Origin: Symbioplanes lichenis
GTDB lineage: Bacteria; Actinomycetota; Actinomycetes; Mycobacteriales; Micromonosporaceae
NCBI RefSeq assembly: GCF_030709675.1
Contig: NZ_JAUZQD010000007.1
Span: 310,001 to 374,000 of the forward strand
Reading direction: 5' to 3'
Length of the DNA: 64,000 bases
Part shown: in pieces, positions 8,006-18,616 of the stretch
How the letters are laid out: each line of letters opens with the position of its first letter
How positions within the stretch are numbered: the stretch's first letter is position 1
The notes under the pieces: generated by a model
Told to the model about the DNA's origin: nothing
The model's database searches: none
Seen by the model: only the letters and a program-made list of their open reading frames with translations
Program-made: the position numbers and the translations under genes

Positions 8006-8923
8006 GTGTCAATCGAACCAGTGCGGCTGCGCCGCTGGGGAGTGGTCCTGGCGATCCTCCTCGTGGTCATCGTCCCGGCCGGGCCCGCCGCGGCTCGTGG
8101 GGAGCAGCAGGGGCTCATCGCCACCGGGGGCGCCCACTCCTGTGCGATCACCGGCGCGGGTGATCTCTACTGCTGGGGCGACGACAAGTACGGGCAGCTC
8201 GGCGACGGTGCCCGGGCGCACGCCTTCGCCCAGCCGGTCCCGGTGCTGGGCGGGATGACCGAGGTCGCCGCCGGGCGGGCGCACACCTGCGCGCTCGATG
8301 CCGGGGGACGCGTCTACTGCTGGGGCGACGGCTCGCTGGGCCAGCTGGGCGTGCCGGGCACGATCGGATCCACGACCCCGCTGTACGTCCGGCTGCCCGG
8401 CCCGGCGACGCACGTTGCCGCCGGTGGGGACGCCGGCTGTGCGACTGTTCGCGGCGGGGGCTCGTACTGCTGGGGTGCGGGCCTGGGGCTTGAGCCCCGC
8501 GCGGTGGACACTGTCCCGGCGATCGACAGCGACGGCGCCCACGGGTGTGCGGCCGGCGCTCAGCACAGCGTCTACTGCTGGGGCGCCGGTGACGAAGGGC
8601 AGCTCGGCGCCGGGAACACTGTCATGTCGGCCGTACCCGTGCAGGTCAGGAACTTGCCGCAGGAAGCCGGCGGCGCGCCGCTGCTGCCGGTGACCCGCAT
8701 CCTGCAGCCCGTCGCCGCGACCGACGGCCTGCCCCTGACCGAGGTACGCCCGGTCGCACTGATCTCCGTCGGCACGATGCTCGTGGCGGCCGGCCTGGCC
8801 GCGCTGCTGGTCCGGCCCGGATCTCGCCTCAGGACGCCGTCTCGAGGACCGCGTCACGGACCACGTCGGCGCCCGGCTTCAACCGCTCCGAGTGGTACAC
8901 CCGATTCCAGTTCGTCCACGTGA
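8006..8923 (+). CDS. Secreted RCC1-repeat protein with C-terminal membrane helix
   Basis: The 305-residue product has an N-terminal hydrophobic signal segment (about 11-30). Four degenerate RCC1-type repeats follow at about 38-215, each with the signature pattern H-x-C-A ... Y-C-W-G-x-G and several with GQLG. The paired cysteines per repeat suggest disulfides outside the cell. A second hydrophobic helix (VALISVGTMLVAAGLAALLV, about 250-270) could anchor the protein. Four repeats are fewer than the seven blades of a full RCC1 propeller, so it may oligomerise or be partial. The last 95 bases overlap the convergent downstream gene. The basic tail after the helix is encoded wholly within that overlap. 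The start is GTG 8006. Confidence 0.75.
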   Translation: MSIEPVRLRRWGVVLAILLVVIVPAGPAAARGEQQGLIATGGAHSCAITGAGDLYCWGDDKYGQLGDGARAHAFAQPVPVLGGMTEVAAGRAHTCALDAGGRVYCWGDGSLGQLGVPGTIGSTTPLYVRLPGPATHVAAGGDAGCATVRGGGSYCWGAGLGLEPRAVDTVPAIDSDGAHGCAAGAQHSVYCWGAGDEGQLGAGNTVMSAVPVQVRNLPQEAGGAPLLPVTRILQPVAATDGLPLTEVRPVALISVGTMLVAAGLAALLVRPGSRLRTPSRGPRHGPRRRPASTAPSGTPDSSSST

Positions 8924-10751
8924 CGTGCCCGGCGGCCAGGTCGGTGCCGGACGCCGAGACGGTCACGCCGACGCCGGGGCTCGCGACCGCGCCGATCATG
9001 TGCTTCGACGGGTCGGTATAGCCGAGCATCCCCCACGGCACTCGCACCACCAGGTCGTCGCCGTCGCGATGCCAGAGCGCCCGGCTGTCCTCCTCCGGCG
9101 GCCCGAAGCGCAGCAAGCCCGTGTCCTGCCCCGCCGGCTGGAAGCGCCGCCATCCCTCTTTCCGCAGGTACGCCTGCCCAGCGCGCCGCGTCACGTCCAG
9201 CTCGAACGCGGCGTCGGCCGCCCGGTTGCCCGATCCGGGGGCCGGTGGCCCGTGCACGCCCGGCAGCACGTCGAAGCCGAGCGTGAGCTGGGCCGGCGTG
9301 GGGCTGCCGAGACGCACGCGCAGGTGAACGTACGACTCGTCGACCCGCGCGGTCACCCGGCGCGCGGGCCAGGCGGTGTCGTCGTCGAGCAGCTGCTGCG
9401 GCCCGGCGTCGGGCGAGCCCGCCGCGTCCATGGCGATGAGCCCGAAGCCCTGGGCGGCGGTGAGCGGGTCGTGCCACAGCTGCCGCCGCTCACCGTCCTG
9501 CTGCCCGGCCGTGTTCCAGGACGACCGGAACCACTCGTCGGCCCACCCGGCGAGGAAGCCGCCCGCCAGACCCTGGTCCTTGAGCAGGCGGAGCAGCTCG
9601 GCGTCGATCGCCATGGCCTCGCGCTCGCTGTGGTCACCCTCGCTGCGGCCCAGCGGGGCGTCGTGGGCGGACCCGATCGCCGACGGTACGCCGAACTCCG
9701 TCACCAGGGTCGGCATGGTGCTGTGGCGCTGGCGCAGCGCGGCGACATATCCGGCGTACGGGTCCGCGCGCCCTTGATAGCGATAGCTCAGCAGCCGGGT
9801 GGCCGAGTCGGGCCAGAACGGGTACGCCGCGTAGCTCGCGAACGTTCCACCGGGCCACGTGGACGTCATGTGGTTCGTGCCCTCGCCGTCCGCGGCCGCT
9901 ATGGGCGGGCTGTAGCCGGCTGCCGCCTCGTAACCCGCCAGCTCGTCCATCCGGGCTGCCAGCCGGCGCTCTCCCGGTGTGGCGCTCGGCGCACTGCGGA
10001 ACCACTTGCCCCGCGCCGGCCCGGCGGTTTCCTCTTCTCCGGCGGCCTCCGGTTTCTCTTCTCCGGCGGCCTCCGGTTCTTCTTCTCCGGCGGCCTCTGG
10101 GTCAATGATCCAGCCGGTCAGCCAGGGCCCGGCGTCGGTGTCCCAGGTGCCGCTCGCCCGTCCCGGCCGGGCGCCCCGCTTCAGCCCGCCGTGCACCGCG
10201 TCGTGGGCATCCCGCAACTCGGCCGGAGAGACGCCCTGCATCAGATAGAGCGGCTCGCCGGGATTCGCCCGGTTGAAGGCGACCAGCTCCCGATAGAACG
10301 CGGGCGGATGGATCGTCGCGATCCGGACCACGCGCAGCCCGAGCCAGCCCATCGCCGCGAACCACCGCCGGTACTGCTCCGCGGTGATCGCCAGCTCGCC
10401 GGGCAGGTGACCCGGCGTGGTGCTGCCCAGGTTGACGCCGGTCAGGAACGTGATGTCGCCCCCGGCGGTGTGCAGCGCGAACCCGTGCTCGTCCGCGGTC
10501 GCGACGCTGCTCAGGCCGTGGGTGACGACCGGGGCGGGCGCCTTCGAGCGGCCCACCGGCGGGGAGCCGAGCGCGTCCATGCCGGGGATCGACCACGCGA
10601 CCGTACGGACGGCGGGGCGCGGCGTGGCCCCCGCGAGGAAGAGGCACATCGCGAGCGTCACCAGACCCACCAGCACCGCCTTGAGCCGGGCGGGCCGGGG
10701 CCGGGGCGGCGCCTGCACGAGGTGCAGCGGGAAGTCCCCCACGAAGAGCAT
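8829..10751 (-). CDS. Membrane-anchored glycosidase-like (TIM-barrel) protein
   Basis: The 640-residue protein has a short cytoplasmic start and a membrane helix at about 22-45. The next 400 residues look like a glycoside hydrolase type barrel: FLTGVNLGSTTPG, then GLRVVRIATIHPPAFYRELVAFNRA and a later LVTEFGVPSAIG segment whose Glu fits a barrel nucleophile. The WADEWFRSSWNT block is also reminiscent of cellulase-clan enzymes. The last 200 residues appear beta-rich and could be a carbohydrate-binding or lid domain. A tandem acidic insert (three copies of PEAAGEE-like units) interrupts the barrel at about residues 217-240. Specific activity is not assigned. The gene converges with the RCC1 gene and overlaps it by 95 bp. 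Confidence 0.65.
   Translation of the reverse strand: MLFVGDFPLHLVQAPPRPRPARLKAVLVGLVTLAMCLFLAGATPRPAVRTVAWSIPGMDALGSPPVGRSKAPAPVVTHGLSSVATADEHGFALHTAGGDITFLTGVNLGSTTPGHLPGELAITAEQYRRWFAAMGWLGLRVVRIATIHPPAFYRELVAFNRANPGEPLYLMQGVSPAELRDAHDAVHGGLKRGARPGRASGTWDTDAGPWLTGWIIDPEAAGEEEPEAAGEEKPEAAGEEETAGPARGKWFRSAPSATPGERRLAARMDELAGYEAAAGYSPPIAAADGEGTNHMTSTWPGGTFASYAAYPFWPDSATRLLSYRYQGRADPYAGYVAALRQRHSTMPTLVTEFGVPSAIGSAHDAPLGRSEGDHSEREAMAIDAELLRLLKDQGLAGGFLAGWADEWFRSSWNTAGQQDGERRQLWHDPLTAAQGFGLIAMDAAGSPDAGPQQLLDDDTAWPARRVTARVDESYVHLRVRLGSPTPAQLTLGFDVLPGVHGPPAPGSGNRAADAAFELDVTRRAGQAYLRKEGWRRFQPAGQDTGLLRFGPPEEDSRALWHRDGDDLVVRVPWGMLGYTDPSKHMIGAVASPGVGVTVSASGTDLAAGHVTWTNWNRVYHSERLKPGADVVRDAVLETAS
10031..10104. 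repeat. Three tandem 24-bp in-frame repeats
   Basis: Three near-identical units of TCTTCTCCGGCGGCCTC type, 24 bases apart, encode EAAGEEEP, EAAGEEKP and EAAGEEET on the minus strand within the glycosidase-like gene. Because the period is a multiple of three, copy-number changes would stay in frame. Confidence 0.85.
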
Positions 10752-10879
10752 TCTGTGCCCCGACAGTTGCGGCCTGGGCGGAAATGTCGGGAAGGTGGAG
10801 GGGCTGGAACACTCGCCGTTCGTCCTCGGTTGTGCCAGCGTTGGTCAAGTCGGCGGCGCGCGAGCGTGGGGAGCGGTTC

Positions 10880-11269
10880 GTGGATCTTCTCGAGGAGTAC
10901 CGCAGGGCAACGTTCACCTTCGAGTCCGGCGACCCCCTCGGGGCGGCCCGGATGCTCGAGCCCATAGTCGAGGCCGAGCCGCACAACTCCGCCGTCCGGC
11001 TGCTGCTCGCCCGGGCCTATTTCAACTCGGCCCAGTTGCAGCGGGCCGAGGAGCAGCTGCGCGCGCTGGTCGAGCACGACCCGTCCGACCACTACGCGCA
11101 CCACGTGCTCGGCCGCACCCTGGAACGGGCCGGCCGGTTCAGCGAGGCCCTGCCCCACCTGCGCCTGGCCGCGGCGATGAAGCGGCACGACGACTACGAC
11201 GAGGCGCTGCGGCGGGTGGAGGCGTGGGTCGGCAAGAACGGCGGCCGCACCGCCTACGCCGCCGAGTAG
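10880..11269 (+). CDS. TPR-repeat protein
   Basis: The 129-residue protein is made almost wholly of tetratricopeptide helix pairs: DPLGAARMLEPIVEAEPHNSAVRLLLARAYFNSAQ, then RAEEQLRALVEHDPSDHYAHHVLGRTLERAGRF. It is likely a cytoplasmic scaffold. GTG 10880 is chosen because GGGGAG lies 7 bases upstream; the frame is open further upstream but without a good site. The Smr-like gene follows after 10 bases, so the two are probably co-transcribed. Confidence 0.78.
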   Translation: MDLLEEYRRATFTFESGDPLGAARMLEPIVEAEPHNSAVRLLLARAYFNSAQLQRAEEQLRALVEHDPSDHYAHHVLGRTLERAGRFSEALPHLRLAAAMKRHDDYDEALRRVEAWVGKNGGRTAYAAE

Positions 11270-11279
11270 GGTTTCCGGC

Positions 11280-11564
11280 GTGAAGCTCAAGCTGGATCTC
11301 CACGACATCTTCAACAAGGGCACGGAGATCGACAAGGCGCTCCGCGGCATCATCGACGAGGCCATCCAGAAAAAGGCGACCCTCGTCGAGATCATCCCGG
11401 GCAAGGGCAGCGGTCAGCTCAAGAAGAAAGTGATCCGCTTCCTCGACCAGAAGGAGATCAAGCAGCTCTACCACCGGGTGGAGAAGGACGGCGACAACTG
11501 GGGCCGGCTCTTCGTGCACTTCAAGTTCAACGAGTCGACGGGTCGCCGGGGCCGGGGTCGCTGA
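11280..11564 (+). CDS. Smr/MutS2-type small domain protein
   Basis: The 94-residue product starts with MKLKLDLHDIF, resembling the DLHG start of Smr domains, and contains LVEIIPGKGSGQLKKKVIRFL, the GKGxG signature of the same fold. The C-terminal tail is basic (STGRRGRGR), which fits nucleic-acid contact. Smr domains are endonuclease or RNA-binding modules. The first-strand His is kept but the usual HG[KR]G is here PGKG, so nuclease activity is uncertain. GTG 11280 is the start, 10 bases after the TPR gene. Confidence 0.75.
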   Translation: MKLKLDLHDIFNKGTEIDKALRGIIDEAIQKKATLVEIIPGKGSGQLKKKVIRFLDQKEIKQLYHRVEKDGDNWGRLFVHFKFNESTGRRGRGR

Positions 11565-11640
11565 GCGTCCGGGTTCTCGCCCGGGTCGCTGGATCGTCCG
11601 GGTCCTGGCCCGGGTCGCTAGATCGTCTGGGTCTTCGCCA
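11565..11640. repeat. Short degenerate tandem repeat between convergent genes
   Basis: Two and a half copies of a 27-29 base unit containing GATCGTCCGGGTC and CCCGGGTCGCT run from the end of the Smr-like gene into the last codons of the convergent M28 peptidase gene. Possible hairpins built from the CCCGGG cores may serve as a shared terminator. Confidence 0.5.
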
Positions 11641-13969
11641 CGGTGAGCATGTCGGAGGTGTGGGTGCCGGCGACGCCGACGGTGGCCGGGCGTGGCTGGA
11701 AACCGGGGAGCCCGGTCAGCCCGTCGCTCGCCGACATCAGCCGGAGCCGCATGGGGCCGGCGCCCGCCGCGGTGAGCGTGACCTCGACGCCCTCGGCCGG
11801 CGCGTGGAAGACGAAGCCGAACCCCCAGCCGCCGCCGGCCTTCCGGCCCACCGGCACCGGCTGCCCGCCCGCCGTGGCCGCGACGATAGTCGTCTCCTCG
11901 GCCACGTGCAGCGTGACCAGGCGGGCGTCCCGGCCCGGGACCAGACGCAGCCGGACCGTACGCCCCTGAGGCGCGTCGGTGCTGCTCAGCACGGTGACCG
12001 CCGGGGCGGGCAGCGGGGCGGCCGGGGCGGGACCCGAGCGCACCTTCTCGTCCCCAAAGGCCGGCAGCGTGGCGGTCACCGCGGCCGGCTCACCCGAGAC
12101 GTAGCCGGCCGTCCAGTCGCTCAGGTCGGCGGACTCGCTCAGCCAGCGGGCCTGCCCGGTGTCCGCGTCCAGGGCGTACATGAGGTGGGTGGGCTCGGGG
12201 TGCCGGGCGTCGAAACGGTCGGTCACCATCCCGGCCGCCACGCACGCCGCGGTCGCCACCAGTGCGGTCACGGTCGGTAAGGCCCCGGCGCGGCGCGCAC
12301 GCAGGGCGACGAGGCCACGCTGACCGCCCGCGGCCGGGTGCAGCAGGTCGGCCACGGGCAGCAACGCGAAGGCGAGCAGCGCGGTGAGGAACGCGCCCGC
12401 CGCGGCGAGGTTCATGCCCAGTGCCGGGAAGAAGAGCACCAGGGTCGGCAGGAGCACGACGACCGCCACCCCACCGGCCACGGTGACCAGCAGCGGGGGC
12501 AACCAGCCGCGCGGGTGCCGGGCGCCGAGACCCGCCAGCGCCCCGGCCAACGCCGGCAAAGCGGTCAGATAGGAGCCGCCGGGCGCCACGGCCGCGAGGA
12601 CGATGCCGAGCACCGCGAGCCACGCCAGACCCGCGAGGGCCAGTGCGGCGGGGGACAGGCGGCGGCGCAGCACGGCGTACCAGGCGAAGACCGTCGCCAG
12701 GGTGAGCGCGACGACGGCCAGCCGGTACCACCAGGGCCGGTACGGATCGACGGGCATCTCGGCGTACCCGGGGCGCATGGTCTTGATCGTCAGCCACAGC
12801 AGCTGGGCCAGGGCCGGGGCGAGCAGCAGCGGCCCGAGGGCGGTGGCGAAGGCGACCGCCTGCCGGCGCGCCGACGCGAGGCCGCGGCGCCGGATCAGCC
12901 AAGCCAGCGCGAGCACCGCGAGCACCGCCGCGGCGGCGATGGGCCAGGTCAGGGCACCAGGATAACGGGCGAGCCCGCCGAGCAGCGGGAAATAGGTCGC
13001 GTCCTGCCCGGAGCGCAACGCGGGCAGGTTCTCGTCGCCCAGCTCCCGGGCGAGCGCCAGCAGGTTGTCGCCCTCCTGCTGCAGCGTGCCGCGGTCCACG
13101 GTGGAAGGCGTGTCCAGCGGCGTGTGGTACCAGGCCACGCCCTCGATGTAGGCGCTGTTCAGGCCGGTGAAGCCGCGGCCGAGGAACGCCGTGAAGTCCG
13201 TGTTGTTCGGCATCATCCGGTAGACCTCGACCGCCAGGGACGTGCCGATCGGGTGCGGGGCCCGGCCGAAGACCCCGATCAGACCCGCGTTGCGGGCGGC
13301 TGTCTCGAACATGACCGAGGGGCCGGCGCTGCCCCGGGCCTCGAGGTTGAGGACGATGCCACCCTGCCGGGCGTACGGGTGCTGGTCGGCGAAGGCCTTG
13401 GCGCCGCAGAGGCAGCCCTCCTCGCCGTCGGTCAGCACGAGGACGATGTCGTTGCGCGGGCGCGGGCCGGTGACGAGGGCTCGCGCGGTCTCCAGGACGG
13501 CCGCCACGCCGCTCGCGTCGTCGTTGGCCCCGGGCCCGTTCTGCACCGAGTCGTAGTGGGCCACGAGGAAGACTCGCCCGGTCGGCGCCGTGCCCGGCAG
13601 GAGCGCCACGATGTTGCGTACCCGGGCCATGCTCGCCCCGCCCGCGCTGGACGACAGCGCCGCGCCCTGCACCGACACGGTGTCCTGCACCCGGGCGTCG
13701 AGACCCAGCCCGCGCAGCGTGGCGACCAGCTGCTCGCGGACGGCGTCGTTGGCCGGGCTGCCCAGCGGGTGCGGGCGGGCGGCGACGGCCTCGACGTGAG
13801 CGAAAGCACGTCCGGCGCTGAACTCGGCCGCCGGAGCATCGGCCGGCCGCGCGGCGGGCGGCCGGATACTCGCGAGCGCGTACGCCCCGAGGCCGGTCAG
13901 CGCGGCGACGACAGCGAGCGCGGCCCAGCCTCGGCGCCGGGGGTGGGTGAACGCACGATCGGCGGCCAC
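11618..13969 (-). CDS. M28-family metallopeptidase with multi-helix membrane domain
   Basis: The 783-residue protein has an N-terminal membrane anchor (about 15-35) and an extracytoplasmic M28 zinc aminopeptidase domain at about 50-300. Metal ligands and catalytic residues are visible: HYDS, NDDASG, the DGEEG pair with the general-base Glu, the LEARG Glu, NTDFTAF and the final His in AWYHTPLDT. Eight or so helices (about 330-570) follow and then an extracytoplasmic beta-rich domain of about 200 residues. This layout is like the eukaryotic ER metallopeptidase 1/Fxna group and many actinobacterial homologues. The substrate is unknown. It is divergent from the zinc-ribbon gene at 14031. Confidence 0.85.
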   Translation of the reverse strand: MAADRAFTHPRRRGWAALAVVAALTGLGAYALASIRPPAARPADAPAAEFSAGRAFAHVEAVAARPHPLGSPANDAVREQLVATLRGLGLDARVQDTVSVQGAALSSSAGGASMARVRNIVALLPGTAPTGRVFLVAHYDSVQNGPGANDDASGVAAVLETARALVTGPRPRNDIVLVLTDGEEGCLCGAKAFADQHPYARQGGIVLNLEARGSAGPSVMFETAARNAGLIGVFGRAPHPIGTSLAVEVYRMMPNNTDFTAFLGRGFTGLNSAYIEGVAWYHTPLDTPSTVDRGTLQQEGDNLLALARELGDENLPALRSGQDATYFPLLGGLARYPGALTWPIAAAAVLAVLALAWLIRRRGLASARRQAVAFATALGPLLLAPALAQLLWLTIKTMRPGYAEMPVDPYRPWWYRLAVVALTLATVFAWYAVLRRRLSPAALALAGLAWLAVLGIVLAAVAPGGSYLTALPALAGALAGLGARHPRGWLPPLLVTVAGGVAVVVLLPTLVLFFPALGMNLAAAGAFLTALLAFALLPVADLLHPAAGGQRGLVALRARRAGALPTVTALVATAACVAAGMVTDRFDARHPEPTHLMYALDADTGQARWLSESADLSDWTAGYVSGEPAAVTATLPAFGDEKVRSGPAPAAPLPAPAVTVLSSTDAPQGRTVRLRLVPGRDARLVTLHVAEETTIVAATAGGQPVPVGRKAGGGWGFGFVFHAPAEGVEVTLTAAGAGPMRLRLMSASDGLTGLPGFQPRPATVGVAGTHTSDMLTVAKTQTI

Positions 13970-14030
13970 GGGCTCCTCCTCCGGGCGGGTGGTCGAGCGA
14001 TCTTACGGCCGGGTGGCTTACTTTTGTCCC

Positions 14031-14378
14031 GTGACTGCCCCGCTCGATCCCGCCGCCGTCCTCTCGGAGTTCGTCGAGCGGGTGGCGCCCTACGACCCGG
14101 CCGCCGGCGCCTCGCCTGTGGCGGTGCTCGGCGTGCGTACCGCGCTCGGGGAGGCGACGTTCCAGCTCAGCGACCATGTGCTGCGGGCGATGTGCCGGGC
14201 CCTGGAGGTCTATCGGGACCCGGAGGACCGCGGCGACTGCACGGCCTGCGGCGGCCGCCGGCTCGATGACAACCTGCACTGTCTCGACTGCGGACGGTTG
14301 CACGGCATCCTGGGCCAGGTCATCGCCGACCACGCCCGGCGGGTCGCCGAAGAGGCAGCCCGGGAGCACTCGGCGTGA
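14031..14378 (+). CDS. Small zinc-ribbon-like protein, first gene of a signalling operon
   Basis: From GTG 14031 the product is 115 residues. A helical N-terminal part (DPAAVLSEFVERVAPYDP) is followed near residues 75-95 by C-T-A-C-G-G ... H-C-L-D-C-G-R, a four-cysteine ribbon likely to bind zinc, and a C-terminal helix with an EEAAREH end. No known family is recognised. Its stop codon overlaps the ATG of the next short ORF (TGATG), coupling it to the receiver-phosphatase operon, so a regulatory role there is plausible. Confidence 0.6.
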   Translation: MTAPLDPAAVLSEFVERVAPYDPAAGASPVAVLGVRTALGEATFQLSDHVLRAMCRALEVYRDPEDRGDCTACGGRRLDDNLHCLDCGRLHGILGQVIADHARRVAEEAAREHSA

Positions 14379-14521
14379 TGCTTGCCACCGCCGATGTTGT
14401 GTCCCCGTCAGGTGTGGTGGACGATCAGCGAGTCACGCCCCCGAAGGAGTCCGTCATCAAGTCCATCCGCCCCGCCGGTGCCGTGGTCCGGCTGCGCCCC
14501 CGGGGCGTGGTGACGCCGTGA
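14378..14521 (+). CDS. Candidate 47-residue protein coupled to its neighbours
   Basis: An ORF of 47 codons begins with an ATG overlapping the stop of the zinc-ribbon gene (TGATG) and ends with a TGA overlapping the GTG start of the receiver-phosphatase gene (GTGA). The product (MLATADVVSPSGVV...) has a basic, beta-prone C-terminal half, RPAGAVVRLRPRGVVTP. About 80 percent of its codons end in G or C. The double overlap is the main argument that it is translated. It might instead be a spacer whose translation only couples the neighbours. Confidence 0.4.
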   Translation: MLATADVVSPSGVVDDQRVTPPKESVIKSIRPAGAVVRLRPRGVVTP

Positions 14522-15704
14522 CCGAGCTGGCCCCGCCGCGCCCCGCCATGAAGGCGCCCGAGCGGCTGCGCGTGCTGCTCGTCGAGGACGACGAGGGCGA
14601 CGCCTTCCTGGTCCGCGAGCTGCTCGAGGAGGCCGGCGCCTCCTTCGACCTGCAGGTCGCCACGACGCTGCGCGAGGCGCAGTCGCTGATGCGCGGCATC
14701 CAGTGCGTGCTGCTCGACCTCGGGCTGCCCGACGCCGAGGGCATCGACGGCCTGCGCAAGCTGCTCGCGGTCGCCGGCAGCGCGGCCGTGGTCGTGCTCA
14801 CCGGCCGCTCCGACGAGCACCTGGGCGTGGGCGCGGTCGCCGAGGGCGCCCAGGACTACCTGGTCAAGGGTCAGGTCGACGGCGTGCTGCTGGCCCGGGC
14901 GCTGCGCTACGCCGTCGAGCGCAAGCGCGCCGACGAGAATGCCCAGCGGCTGCGCGAGGTCGAGCTGCGCCAGGCCGAGTCGGCGCGGCTCGAGCGCGGC
15001 CTGCTGCCCCAGCCGCTCATGCGCACGACCGCGGTCGACGTGCACACGTTCTATCGGTCGGGCCGGGCGATGGGCCTGCTCGGCGGCGACTTCTTCGACG
15101 TCGTCCAGGTGGGTGACGACAAGCTGCACGTGATCGTCGGCGACGTCTGCGGGCACAGCGTCGACGAGGCGGCGCTCGGCGTGGAGCTCCGGGTGGCCTG
15201 GCGGGCGCTCGTCCTCGCCGGGGTGCCCGAGGACCAGGTGCTGGGGTCACTCGAACAGGTGCTCATGACGGAACGGCGGGCCCGGGAGGTCTTCGCCACG
15301 GTCGCGATGGTTTCGCTGGACCTGAGGGGTAACAAGGCGACCGTACGGCTGGCGGGCCATCCGCCACCGGTGTTGCTCGCCGGCGGCAAGGCCGTGCCGG
15401 TGACCGCGCGCACGGGCATCGTGCTCGGTGTGCGCCCGACCCCGACCCCCGCAACCGACGTGGAGCTCACCGCAGATGACTGGTCCCTGCTGATGTACAC
15501 CGACGGCCTGATCGAGGGTCACACCGGCCACGGCAACGAGCGGCTCGACGTGGAGGGCCTCTGCGGTCTGCTCGGGGAGCCCGCCGCCGCCCAGGTGCCG
15601 CTGGCTGCTCTCCCGCCGTGGCTGGTCGGCCGGGCCGAGCAGGGCAACGGCGGCCCCTTGGCCGACGACGTGGCCATGCTGCTCATCTCGTACGGCGGTG
15701 GCCG

Positions 15705-15708
<4 letters not shown>
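14518..15708 (+). CDS. Response regulator fused to PP2C/SpoIIE-type phosphatase
   Basis: Residues 15-135 form a receiver: LLVEDDEGD, the phospho-acceptor Asp in CVLLDLGLPDAEG, VVLTGR and DYLVKG. A coiled linker (RKRADENAQRLREVELRQAESARLERGLLP) leads to a PP2C-type Ser/Thr phosphatase domain of about 220 residues with GGDFFD and VGDVCGHS metal sites, HPPPVLL, YTDGLIEG and DDVAML. The RsbU/SpoIIE class dephosphorylates anti-sigma-factor antagonists, thereby switching sigma factors or other partners. The start is GTG 14518; ATG 14548 is an alternative. It is coupled to the histidine kinase gene downstream by ATGA overlap, which suggests that kinase or its own regulator phosphorylates this receiver. 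Confidence 0.9.
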
Positions 15709-17296
<1,588 letters not shown>

Positions 17297-17300
<4 letters not shown>

Positions 17301-17752
17301 CCGCTGCCATACGGCCGGACGGAACGCCCATCGAGGTCCTGCTCGTCGAGGACGACCCGGGCGACGTGCTGATGACGCAGGAGGCGTTCGAGGAGCACAA
17401 GGTCCGCAACCGGCTGACGGTCGTGTCGGACGGCGCCGAGGCCCTGTCCTACCTGCGCCGCGAGGGTCAGTACGAGGGCGCCGTCCGCCCCGACCTGATC
17501 CTGCTCGACCTCAACCTGCCCCGCCGCGACGGCCGCGAGGTGCTGGAGGAGATCAAGAAGGACGACCAGCTCTGCCGCATCCCGGTGGTCGTGCTCACCA
17601 CGTCCGCCGCGGACGAGGACATCCTGCGCAGCTACCAGCTGCACGCGAACGCCTATGTCACCAAGCCGGTCGACTTCGAGCGGTTCATCGCGGTCATCCG
17701 GCAGATCGACGAGTTCTTCGTTAGCGTCGTGAAGTTGCCGCCGCGTGCGTGA
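17297..17752 (+). CDS. Single-domain CheY-like (Rcp1-type) response regulator
   Basis: The 151-residue receiver carries VLLVEDDPGD, the phospho-acceptor Asp in LILLDLNLPRRDG, VVLTTSAADEDI and AYVTKPVDF. The insertion LRREGQYEGAVRPD before the acceptor strand is characteristic of Rcp1-like partners of phytochrome-type kinases. No output domain is present, so it acts by protein contact or phosphotransfer, perhaps to the receiver-phosphatase in the same operon. It overlaps the kinase gene (ATGA) and the next gene by 8 bases. Confidence 0.92.
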
Positions 17753-18551
17753 CGACATGCTCGACCGGGTCGAGGAGCTGATCCGGGAGGTCGCGCAGAC
17801 GATCGTCCTGCCGCGCTGGCGGCACCTGGGCAGCGACGAGGTGCACCAGAAGGGCCCCGGCGACCTGGTGACGATCGCCGACCAGGAGTCCGAGCGTGCC
17901 CTGACAGCCGGCCTGAAGGCGCTGCTGCCCGGCTCGACCGTGGTGGGCGAGGAAGCCGTCGCGGCCGACCCCGGTGTGCTGCGGCGCACGGGCGACGCGG
18001 GCGCCGTCTGGATCGTCGACCCGGTCGACGGCACGAACAACTTCGCCGCCGGCAAGACCCCGTTCGCGGTGATGGTGGCGCTGCTCCAGGACGGCGAGCA
18101 GGTCGGCGCGTGGATCCTCGACGTGGTCAGCGACCGCATGGTCCGGGCCGAGGCCGGCGGCGGTGCCTTCGCCGACGGTGTGCGGATGAAGACGCGCGCC
18201 GACGCTCCGGCGGCCGACGCGCTGACCGGCACGGTCTCGCACAACCACTTCCCCGAGGACCTGCGCGACCGGGTGGCCGCGGGCGCCGCGAAGTTCGCCG
18301 GTGTGAGCGCGGGGCACCACTGCGCCGGCTACGAATATCCGGCCGTCGTCCTCGACGAGCAGCAGTTCGCCGTCTTCTGGCGGATCCTGCCGTGGGACCA
18401 CGCGCCGGGCTCGCTGATCGTGCGCGAAGCCGGGGGCACGGTGCTGCGGCTGGACGGATCGCGTTACTCGCCCGCCGAGGACGGCCCGGGCCTGCTGGTC
18501 GCCCCGAACGACGACATCTGGCACACCGTCCGCGGCACGTTGCTGTCCTAG
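17745..18551 (+). CDS. Inositol-monophosphatase-family phosphatase
   Basis: The 268-residue enzyme belongs to the lithium-sensitive, magnesium-dependent sugar phosphatase family. The metal-site motifs are present: VTIADQESE, VVGEEA, WIVDPVDGTNNF and the C-terminal WDHAPGSLIVREAGG. The substrate could be inositol phosphate, histidinol phosphate, fructose bisphosphate or 3'-phosphoadenosine 5'-phosphate. Sequence alone does not decide. GTG 17745 overlaps the regulator gene; ATG 17757 is an alternative start. Its place at the end of the signalling operon is curious but may simply be shared transcription. Confidence 0.88.
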   Translation: MRDDMLDRVEELIREVAQTIVLPRWRHLGSDEVHQKGPGDLVTIADQESERALTAGLKALLPGSTVVGEEAVAADPGVLRRTGDAGAVWIVDPVDGTNNFAAGKTPFAVMVALLQDGEQVGAWILDVVSDRMVRAEAGGGAFADGVRMKTRADAPAADALTGTVSHNHFPEDLRDRVAAGAAKFAGVSAGHHCAGYEYPAVVLDEQQFAVFWRILPWDHAPGSLIVREAGGTVLRLDGSRYSPAEDGPGLLVAPNDDIWHTVRGTLLS

Positions 18552-18616
18552 GCCGGATCCGGCCTGCTCACGTTCGCACTGCGGAGCGGGCCGGGGGCCG
18601 ATATTAGGGTGCTCGC

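Noticed and set aside
18552..18565. GGCCGGATCCGGCC palindrome as an operator
   Set aside because: Short self-complementary G/C strings are frequent at this GC content; at most a weak transcript end.
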